Source: CAZTWC01 sp964617105 [NCBI: uncultured Myxococcia bacterium]
GTDB taxonomy: Bacteria > CAZTWC01
NCBI GenBank assembly: GCA_964617105.1
Contig: CAZTWC010000206.1
Location: forward strand, 1 to 6,924
DNA length: 6,924 nt
Direction of reading: 5' to 3'
The translations under genes and the position numbers were made by a program. Within the stretch, counting starts at the first letter, position 1. Each line of letters opens with the position of its first letter. Below, piece by piece: positions 1 to 5,502 of the stretch. The notes under the pieces were generated by a model that made no database searches, was not told the origin of the DNA, and saw nothing but the letters and a program-made list of their open reading frames with translations.

Positions 1-1916
1 GTAACCCCTTTTTCGCCGAAGAAATTATTCGCCGTTTTATTGAAAAAAATGTCATTATTCCTGGAATTAAAGGAAAAGAGTGGAAAGTAGACACTAAGTT
101 AATTGGCGACCAGGGACTGCCAGATTTCCTGGAGAAAATGATCGAAAATCAATTTTCAAAGGTAACGGATTCTAAAGGAGAAACCCCTTTTATCGGTAAA
201 AAAGCGATGGTAGCGGGTACTCTTTTTTGGCAGGGGATTCTTGAAAATCTGACCAATGACCCCGATGACTTCCAGGAAACTGAGGAAAAAATAAAAGACA
301 AATTGGAAAATGTGCTGGGTCAATGGGATCAATTTAAAATAAACCCGGTCAGACTTCTTACTACCACTATGTCCAAAGATCAGTCTAACTGGTGGGACAT
401 GGTAATGGGCAAGACCTCAGAAAACAAAGTAAAAAGAAAATATCACCTGGTTTTAGCCCAGTGGTTGAAGGACAACATTAAAGGACTGACTGATAGCAAT
501 CCCACCATTTTAGCAATTCATTACCATTTGGGAGGTAATCTAGCCCAGGCTTTTAGATTTTATAAAAAATCGGCAGTTCAGGCCAAACATCTTTCTGCCC
601 ACGAAGAAGCGATCAAATATTATCAACAGGTGGTTAACCTGTTAGACAATGCTACGGGAAAAGATTATGCGGATATGGCAAACGAGTTAATCGCTGAAGG
701 AATCAATGTCAGAGTTGCTGATTGGCAGGAACGAGTTGATATCTATATGGAAATCGGTGAAATATATACCAGCATGGGACTCACTGACAATGCCATTGAA
801 ATCTTAAAAAAAGCCAGAGAATCTATTCTTAAAATTGAACGTAGAATTGAAAACGAATACATTTTACAGGATATTAGCCAATCAAGGGCTCAAGTGGCTT
901 ATAGATTCGCCGAACTCTACCGGCAAATGGGCAAATTTGTCGATGCCAACATCTGCTATAACGAAGCCCTCAGACACCTGGAGAATACCCAATTGAGCAT
1001 GCTTCCCATTCAGGTGATTACCGGTCTTGGCTTTGTCTGCCAACAGATGGGAGATAGCAAATCCGCCATTGAAATTTGCCAACGGGGTTTAGAGGAACTT
1101 AACAATATTCAATGTGAAAAAGATGACCGAACCAGAGCGGTTGCTAACTTAAACAATATACTGGCCAAGATCTATTATGATAACAACCAATTAACTCAGG
1201 CTGAGAACTACTTCTCCAATTGCCAGGAACTATGGCATAATCTGGGAGATGAAATTGGTATCGCCAGGGCGTTGGACAATCGTGCCAGAATATATCGCGC
1301 CAAGGGTAATTACTCTCTGGCCCGTGGACTTTTAATCAAATCGCTTAAACTAAAGGATAAACTCGGAGATATATTTGGTTTGGCAGAAACCAGCAAAGAG
1401 TTGGCAGATATCCTTTTTAAACAGGGACAATACGATGAAGCCCTGGATATTATTTCCGGGGTTGAGAGTTACGCGCTAGATTTTAATTTTTTTGAAATCC
1501 TCTCCCAGTTATACCGGATCAGAGCGGAAATATACCTGGAACAAGAAGACTATGAAAAGAGTTTTTCCTATTCTGTGCGGGCCACCAAATTGGCTGAAAA
1601 TGGTGGCAGCCAACACTATATTGCTGCATCGCTTAAAATTATGACTGTAGCGATGATATACAAATATCATGAAAACTTGGATGATAAGAGTTATGCCAAA
1701 ATATCAGAAGTGTTTCTCAAAGCAGAAAAAGTTTTTTTAGAAATTGGAAACCATTTAGAACTAGCCTATTTATATAAGATATTCGGGCAATATATGATGA
1801 ATTGTGAAGGAAAACGGCGTGAGGGGGTAGAATATTTGCAAAAGGCCGTCGACACTTTTTCTGAAAACCAAATTGCTGAAGAATTAGAAAAAATCGAAGA
1901 AATACTTGCCCAATAA
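1..1916 (+). CDS. AAA/STAND-type regulatory ATPase with TPR tail (5' end outside window)
   Basis: This is the C-terminal 637 codons of a larger protein. The frame is already open at base 3, so the Met at 138 is internal. The first visible residues, NPFFAEEIIRRF, match the GNPFFxEEL motif that follows the nucleotide-binding domain in STAND-type signalling ATPases, and the window's first two bases fit a preceding Gly codon. A winged-helix-like segment follows (GLPDFLEKMI, then KKAMVAGTLFWQGIL at residues 21-35 counted from Met138). From about residue 125 to the end there are some eight or nine TPR-like helical pairs, for example residues 200-233, 250-284, 291-325, 334-368, 374-408 and 453-488. 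Such tails usually bind a partner or signal and control the ATPase switch. In this family the missing N-terminus often carries a Ser/Thr kinase or nucleotide-cyclase domain, which cannot be judged here. No signal peptide or membrane segment is seen, so it is probably cytoplasmic. The stop lies 3 nt before the racemase gene, suggesting co-transcription. Confidence 0.85.
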   Translation, partial: NPFFAEEIIRRFIEKNVIIPGIKGKEWKVDTKLIGDQGLPDFLEKMIENQFSKVTDSKGETPFIGKKAMVAGTLFWQGILENLTNDPDDFQETEEKIKDKLENVLGQWDQFKINPVRLLTTTMSKDQSNWWDMVMGKTSENKVKRKYHLVLAQWLKDNIKGLTDSNPTILAIHYHLGGNLAQAFRFYKKSAVQAKHLSAHEEAIKYYQQVVNLLDNATGKDYADMANELIAEGINVRVADWQERVDIYMEIGEIYTSMGLTDNAIEILKKARESILKIERRIENEYILQDISQSRAQVAYRFAELYRQMGKFVDANICYNEALRHLENTQLSMLPIQVITGLGFVCQQMGDSKSAIEICQRGLEELNNIQCEKDDRTRAVANLNNILAKIYYDNNQLTQAENYFSNCQELWHNLGDEIGIARALDNRARIYRAKGNYSLARGLLIKSLKLKDKLGDIFGLAETSKELADILFKQGQYDEALDIISGVESYALDFNFFEILSQLYRIRAEIYLEQEDYEKSFSYSVRATKLAENGGSQHYIAASLKIMTVAMIYKYHENLDDKSYAKISEVFLKAEKVFLEIGNHLELAYLYKIFGQYMMNCEGKRREGVEYLQKAVDTFSENQIAEELEKIEEILAQ

Positions 1917-1919
1917 ACC

Positions 1920-3203
1920 ATGATAAAATTCCCGCTTAAATACGGACAGGATAGATTGGAACTTTCATTTTCCCAGGGACAGGTGAAAGTTATTGAAAAC
2001 CTGGGGAAAGAGGTTATTGAAGACCAGGAAATTGAACAAGCCTTTTGTCGGGCTTTGGACAACTCTGGAGAGAAAAGCCTTGACCAGGTAGTTTGTAAAG
2101 AAGACTCTATTTTACTTATTGTACCGGATAAGACCCGAAATTACCGTATTCACAAATTTCTACCGTTTTTTTTAGAAAGGTTGCTTCATTTGGGGGTTAG
2201 AAAAAGGGATATAACCTTTATCTTTGCCGGGGGTACCCATACCACCATGAATAGAGAGCAAATGGCGGCTATTCTTGGTGAAGAGATTTATGATCAGTAT
2301 AATTCCTGCCAGCATGACTGTGATGATATGGACAGGATGGTCTATCTAGGTGTTCACGATTCTGTAGAGATATATATAAATGATATAGTCAATAAATTTG
2401 ACAAAATCATCACTATAAACGGAGTAAATCCGCACCATTTTTTCGGTTTTAGCGGCGGCCCTAAAACTATAATGCCTGGTATAGCCGCCAGAAAATCGAT
2501 TAATCAAAATCACCAAATGGTTCTCCATCCCACCAAAGAGCGTTTAAACAAAAAGGCTACTCTTGGATTACTGGCAGGCAATCCTATCTACGATAACTCC
2601 TTGAAAGTAATGAATCTCGTTGGCCCTCACTTTGCCATCAACCCGGTGTTGAACGACAAAGGTAATTTTATGCGCTTTTTTTGTGGCGATCCTTACTCTT
2701 CTCATATAGAGGCCTGCAATTTTGTTGAGAACAACTTTTTTATCCCCATTGCAAAAAAAGGTGACTTGGTTATAGTCTCTCCAGGTGGACACCCTAAAGA
2801 TCTTACCCTGATGCAATCTTACAAGGCACTTACTTCAGCATCCCTGGCCGCTAAAAAGGGTGGTACCATTATCTTCACTGCCAATTGCAGAGAAGGTCTT
2901 GGTTCAGATATCTCTTACAAATGGTTAAAAGTTGAAAAAAGATCGGAATATTTTACTTTAATGAAAAAAAATTACCAGACTGAAGCACGGTCGATTTTTT
3001 TTACCCGCCAATTAGCCGAAGAGTTTGATATAATGCTATTTAGCCAGTTGCCAAAGGCAGTAACCTCCTCTTTAGGTTTAAAACAATTAACCGGGAAAAA
3101 GGAAGTGCAAAATGCAATCGACCAAAAACTAAAATCTGATTCTCTGGTATATATTATCCCCCATGGAAACCTGGTTTATCCAAAACCTGCAACCGTTCAT
3201 TAA
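1920..3203 (+). CDS. larA: LarA-family nickel-dependent 2-hydroxyacid racemase
   Basis: This 427-residue protein has the usual LarA length and both halves of the fold. LarA interconverts D- and L-2-hydroxyacids (lactate in the founding enzyme) through a nickel pincer nucleotide bound covalently to a lysine. Residues matching the Lactobacillus plantarum enzyme are all present. They are D70 and R73 in DKTR (D72, R75), H107 in GGTH (H108), H172 and K182 in PHHFFGFSGGPK (H174 and the cofactor-binding K184), H198 in NQNH (nickel ligand H200), and Q299 and K302 in MQSYK (Q295, K298). The enzyme should therefore be catalytically competent if cofactor is supplied. No larB, larC or larE is in the window. 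The residue before Q299 is Met, where I recall Tyr in the lactate enzyme, so the substrate may differ. It is probably cytosolic. The start is 3 nt after the upstream stop and has no clear Shine-Dalgarno, consistent with translational coupling. Tandem TAA codons end it. Family assignment is firm; substrate is open. Confidence 0.92.
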   Translation: MIKFPLKYGQDRLELSFSQGQVKVIENLGKEVIEDQEIEQAFCRALDNSGEKSLDQVVCKEDSILLIVPDKTRNYRIHKFLPFFLERLLHLGVRKRDITFIFAGGTHTTMNREQMAAILGEEIYDQYNSCQHDCDDMDRMVYLGVHDSVEIYINDIVNKFDKIITINGVNPHHFFGFSGGPKTIMPGIAARKSINQNHQMVLHPTKERLNKKATLGLLAGNPIYDNSLKVMNLVGPHFAINPVLNDKGNFMRFFCGDPYSSHIEACNFVENNFFIPIAKKGDLVIVSPGGHPKDLTLMQSYKALTSASLAAKKGGTIIFTANCREGLGSDISYKWLKVEKRSEYFTLMKKNYQTEARSIFFTRQLAEEFDIMLFSQLPKAVTSSLGLKQLTGKKEVQNAIDQKLKSDSLVYIIPHGNLVYPKPATVH

Positions 3204-3226
3204 TAATGATTTCAAGGTAAGGACTT

Positions 3227-4087
3227 ATGGAAAAAAGTAACAAGGAATTAACTTTTGTTCAAAGTGGAAACTATTTAAAACTTAATGGTATTATCAATGA
3301 ATATACTGATTTCGATGCTTTATTCGATAAAATGGGAGATAAAATTATCATGGACCTGGGGGGGGTGGAAAAAGTAAATTCTTATGGAATTCGCTCCTGG
3401 ATCAATGCTATAAACCGTTACCGAATACAGATAGAGTATATCAAGGTTACTTCTGCTATTTTTGAACAGTTTTGTCTGGTAGACCAACTTACCGGGAATA
3501 ACTCCTATATCTTTTCCTTCTTTTTAGAGTACTATTGCCTGGTATGTAATGAAAACTACCGGTTATTGGTCACTACTACCGATTTTATGACATATTTTCG
3601 CCAAAAAACCTACCCTGCGCCACCAATTTGCAACTGTGGCCGTATTTACGAATTTGACGGAGATAAAGAGTTAATTGAGCATTATTTTTCCAAATTATAT
3701 AACGAACCGGTATTTACGGTTACGGGAAATAATTTGGCTAACTTTTTAATGCCCCGAAAACCTTTTAATAGTTTTATTTCTCTGTTTAATAATCAAACGT
3801 TTAAAAATAGCCCCTATTTTTCAGCGGAAGATATTTCCAACGGAGGATTATTTGTTATTGCAGAGATTGTTCCCCAGGCAGGAGAGAAGGTTCAGATTGA
3901 ATTTGAAATACCAGAAGGTGGCGGCAAGATCAAATGTGAATCAAAAGTGGCCTGGATCAGAGAAGAGCAATATACCCCCAAATATTTACCCAAAGGTTTT
4001 GGCCTCGAATTTATCGATATTCCCGCTCAAGATAAAGATAAACTTCAACAATATATCGATAAGTTCATCAAGGAATTTGCCGGGTAA
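3227..4087 (+). CDS. STAS / Cys4 zinc-ribbon / PilZ-type signalling protein
   Basis: This 286-residue protein has three parts. Residues 8-90 form a STAS-like domain with the core MDLGGVEKVNSYGIRSW (42-58), with S52 in the position of the usual STAS switch serine. Residues 100-145 hold C104-x2-C107 and C135-x-C137, followed by GRIYEFDG, like a small zinc ribbon. Residues 175-286 form a PilZ-like domain with DISNGG (D202, S204, G207, the D/NxSxxG motif), a beta region ending KVAWIRE, and PKGFGLEFIDI. The arginine motif RxxxR that grips cyclic di-GMP is imperfect: the best match, R177 to N181, lacks the second Arg. It may therefore bind the nucleotide weakly or act only as an adaptor. I recognise this architecture from deltaproteobacterial and myxobacterial signalling proteins of unknown output. 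AAGG and AAGGA at 3214-3223 form the ribosome site. The gene lies 23 nt after larA, so it is probably the last gene of the same transcript. A run of eight G lies in the STAS core. Confidence 0.85.
   Translation: MEKSNKELTFVQSGNYLKLNGIINEYTDFDALFDKMGDKIIMDLGGVEKVNSYGIRSWINAINRYRIQIEYIKVTSAIFEQFCLVDQLTGNNSYIFSFFLEYYCLVCNENYRLLVTTTDFMTYFRQKTYPAPPICNCGRIYEFDGDKELIEHYFSKLYNEPVFTVTGNNLANFLMPRKPFNSFISLFNNQTFKNSPYFSAEDISNGGLFVIAEIVPQAGEKVQIEFEIPEGGGKIKCESKVAWIREEQYTPKYLPKGFGLEFIDIPAQDKDKLQQYIDKFIKEFAG
3358..3365 (+). repeat. G8 homopolymer inside the STAS coding region
   Basis: Eight consecutive G bases span the end of a Leu codon, two GGG Gly codons and the first base of a GTG Val codon, encoding L-G-G-V of the STAS core (residues 44-47). 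Loss or gain of one base would shift the frame and remove the rest of the STAS domain, the cysteine region and the PilZ domain. The encoded residues look conserved for the family, so the run may reflect codon choice only. Confidence 0.5.
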
Positions 4088-4138
4088 AAACTATCACCAT
4101 TGCACTTGCAACGCAGTAGTCACGCTGCTATACACCAA
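4088..4138. other. Convergent intergenic gap, no clear terminator
   Basis: This 51-nt gap separates the stop of the PilZ-type gene from the stop of the oppositely oriented four-cysteine gene. It holds a short inverted repeat, TTGCA-CT-TGCAA (4100-4111), and a weak 5-bp hairpin including one G-U pair, AGTAG/CTGCT (4115-4129). Neither is GC-rich or followed directly by a T-run in either direction, so neither makes a good intrinsic terminator. Confidence 0.4.
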
Positions 4139-4336
4139 TTAAAGTATTTTGCCGGTGGGTGACATATTATCCTCTGGCGGATTACCATGTTTTTTGGAAT
4201 AAATTTTCCGTTCGCATGCTTCTGATTTGTCAAAATCATTACAGTATATTTTGATTATAGACTGGGCAATGGCCGGGTTGTTCTTGTAATAGACATTAAA
4301 AAACCCGCATTTTGGTAATTTTTCACAATCAGCCAT
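4139..4336 (-). CDS. Small four-cysteine protein of unknown function
   Basis: This is a 65-residue soluble protein with cysteines at positions 4, 10, 32 and 41, after an N-terminus reading MADCEKLPKCGFFN. The pattern (C-x5-C, FFN, a helical Pro-Ala stretch, YC, then a further Cys) resembles short bacterial proteins beginning like CEKLxKCPFFN with a later YCxGDxxxCARY segment. I have seen these in deltaproteobacteria and spirochaetes, with no assigned function. Four cysteines could bind a metal or an Fe-S cluster, but this is not shown. There is no signal peptide, so it should be cytosolic. The start is supported by an excellent ribosome site, AAAAGGAG, 7 nt before the ATG. The gene lies 94 nt downstream of the Cys-rich secreted protein gene on the same strand, has its own candidate promoter in that gap, and may be expressed separately. 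Confidence 0.8.
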   Translation of the reverse strand: MADCEKLPKCGFFNVYYKNNPAIAQSIIKIYCNDFDKSEACERKIYSKKHGNPPEDNMSPTGKIL

Positions 4337-4343
4337 TTTTTAG

Positions 4344-4351
4344 CTCCTTTT
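4344..4351 (-). promoter_or_regulatory. Strong Shine-Dalgarno of the four-cysteine gene
   Basis: Read on the minus strand the sequence is AAAAGGAG, then seven bases (CTAAAAA), then ATG at 4336. Near-consensus pairing and ideal spacing fix this start and support the small frame as a real gene. Confidence 0.8.
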
Positions 4352-4374
4352 TAAATAATGTTTCATTACTTATG

Positions 4375-4387
4375 TTGACAATGTCAA
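4375..4387. promoter_or_regulatory. 13-bp palindrome TTGACA-A-TGTCAA, candidate operator
   Basis: Perfect 6-bp inverted arms flank a single central base. The palindrome lies just downstream of the candidate TATAGT box and is centred on the predicted transcription start of the four-cysteine gene, a classic position for a repressor site. No cognate regulator is identified in the window. Confidence 0.4.
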
Positions 4388-4388
4388 T

Positions 4389-4394
4389 ACTATA
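4389..4394 (-). promoter_or_regulatory. Candidate -10 box upstream of the four-cysteine gene
   Basis: The minus strand reads TATAGT, five of six matches to the sigma-70 -10 consensus, within an AT-rich stretch between the two genes. Transcription would start near 4382, giving a leader of about 45 nt ahead of the strong ribosome site. No good -35 box is visible 16-18 bp upstream, so the promoter may need an activator or use another sigma factor. Confidence 0.35.
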
Positions 4395-4430
4395 TAAATT
4401 ATCAAACTGTTTTGGTTTATCTTAGAAATT

Positions 4431-5450
4431 TTAGTAAGTTATACCCCATTTTCCTTTAAAAATATTCTTCTTATAATTGTAGACACCTCCTCCTTTAGGC
4501 CATTGTGCCAAATCAAAACTCTTTTTAAATATCATGGGACACATTTTTACTTTGCATCCCCAACGGTTACAGATCATGCCGCAGGGATGTTTAAACCGGC
4601 TGGAATTGGCCTCGGTAATCAATTTTAAGTACATTTTAATGGCCTTAACAGTGATGTCAGAACTAACTTTAGCAGCAGAGCGGTTTAGAAAAACATCAAA
4701 GCGGCCCAAATTAGGTAATTTAGCATCTAAAAAATTCAAAGTACTTTCTAAACCAGCCTTTAGGGACCAACCAGATATGTCATAACCAACTCCGCCAAAG
4801 GCCTTGCCCTGCACCAAAAGGTAAGGGGTCGATTCAAAATCACCATACATTAGATTTAGAAGGGGAGTAGCGCAAGCCTGGAAATGACTCTTAAAGCCCA
4901 CACTGCCTACTACCGAGGCGGATACATTGACCGGGACCGGCCCAATTGCAAAGTTGGCAGAGTATTTGTAAAACTGTTTGTTCTTTCTATAATTCCATTT
5001 GGCATATTTAAAGCACTTGCCACATTTAAATATTTGGGGCGTTTTATAGGTATGCCCCACAAATTTTACAGTTAAACCCTGGCGTTTGTTACAGGCCACT
5101 CTATAGGTTATATTGGTACTAAATATGTTTTTGTTGGCGCCAACTCTCTTACCGAAAACTTTGAAATATAACCAGACAGTTGAGTCAGCTCCGGTAATGG
5201 CATGGGTGTCATCAAGAGCCGCTTTACCATCAATATACAATCGGTGACTGGCTCCAACATCATTACTCCCAACTCTTTTAGTGTACTCCCATTTACAAAT
5301 AATTTGTTTATTAGCCGGGTCTTTAACACATACACCTGCCCATACAGCGCTAGCGCTAAAAAGGAAAAGAAGAGTAAAAAGTGTTACCCTGATTGCAGTA
5401 AAAGACCATTGGTTGCTCCCCCCACAGAGTAAAAAGAAAAATTGCCACAT
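4431..5450 (-). CDS. Exported Cys-rich beta-type protein, function unknown
   Basis: This 339-residue protein is predicted to be exported. A hydrophobic stretch (residues 22-36, VTLFTLLFLFSASAV) ends in VWA|GV, a good signal peptidase I site after A38. The preceding segment is unusually long and contains a second hydrophobic patch (WQFFFLLC). The mature part is basic and has ten cysteines (41, 52, 120, 143, 146, 193, 290, 294, 299, 304), suggesting disulphides or, for C143-x2-C146, metal binding. Residues 165-250 alternate polar and hydrophobic positions with the phrases AIGPVPVNVSASVVGSVGF and KAGLESTLNFLDAKLP. I associate such phrases with beta-rich secreted proteins of myxobacteria and relatives. 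No enzyme motif is seen. It lies 43 nt downstream of the helical-repeat gene and is probably its partner. A TAG codon directly precedes the ATG, which is the only conventional in-frame start ahead of the hydrophobic core, yet it has no Shine-Dalgarno. Function is unknown. Confidence 0.8.
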   Translation of the reverse strand: MWQFFFLLCGGSNQWSFTAIRVTLFTLLFLFSASAVWAGVCVKDPANKQIICKWEYTKRVGSNDVGASHRLYIDGKAALDDTHAITGADSTVWLYFKVFGKRVGANKNIFSTNITYRVACNKRQGLTVKFVGHTYKTPQIFKCGKCFKYAKWNYRKNKQFYKYSANFAIGPVPVNVSASVVGSVGFKSHFQACATPLLNLMYGDFESTPYLLVQGKAFGGVGYDISGWSLKAGLESTLNFLDAKLPNLGRFDVFLNRSAAKVSSDITVKAIKMYLKLITEANSSRFKHPCGMICNRWGCKVKMCPMIFKKSFDLAQWPKGGGVYNYKKNIFKGKWGITY

Positions 5451-5455
5451 CTATA

Positions 5456-5484
5456 AAAATAGCAAAAATAAGTATAAATTTCAA
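5456..5484 (-). promoter_or_regulatory. Candidate promoter giving a leaderless transcript
   Basis: The minus strand shows TTGAAA (5479-5484, five of six to the -35 consensus), exactly 17 bp, then TATTTT (5456-5461, four of six to the -10). The expected start, about seven bases further, falls at or beside the A of the ATG at 5450. This would explain the absence of a ribosome site for the secreted protein. The gap is AT-rich, so a chance match is possible. Confidence 0.35.
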
Positions 5485-5486
5485 TC

Positions 5487-5502
5487 GGTCGTATTACCGA
5501 CC
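5487..5502 (-). other. Short hairpin overlapping the stop of the helical-repeat gene
   Basis: GGTCG and CGACC form a 5-bp stem around a six-base loop that contains the TAA stop. A second, mutually exclusive 5-bp pairing (TCGGT/ACCGA on the plus strand) overlaps it. There is no adjacent T-run, so it is more likely an attenuating or mRNA-stabilising structure, or chance, than a terminator. Confidence 0.3.

Noticed and set aside
138-140. ATG as the start of the ATPase/TPR gene
   Set aside because: The frame is open upstream and encodes a recognisable NPFFxEE motif of the same protein; no ribosome site precedes this codon.
1766-2062. 98-codon frame on the minus strand
   Set aside because: It lies opposite the end of the TPR gene and the start of larA, both strongly supported, and its product shows no domain.
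4100-4129. Bidirectional terminator in the convergent gap
   Set aside because: The stems are at most 5 bp and no T-run directly follows on either strand.
3852-4142. 96-codon plus-strand frame overlapping the PilZ domain
   Set aside because: It is an alternate frame of the well-supported PilZ coding region and has no recognisable product.
4375-4400. Plus-strand promoter starting at TTGACA
   Set aside because: No acceptable -10 box is found at 16-18 bp, and no plus-strand gene follows; the hexamer is one arm of the palindrome.
5346-5357. 12-bp palindrome AGCGCTAGCGCT
   Set aside because: It lies within the signal-peptide coding region as Ser-Ala-Ser-Ala codons; repeated codons explain it.
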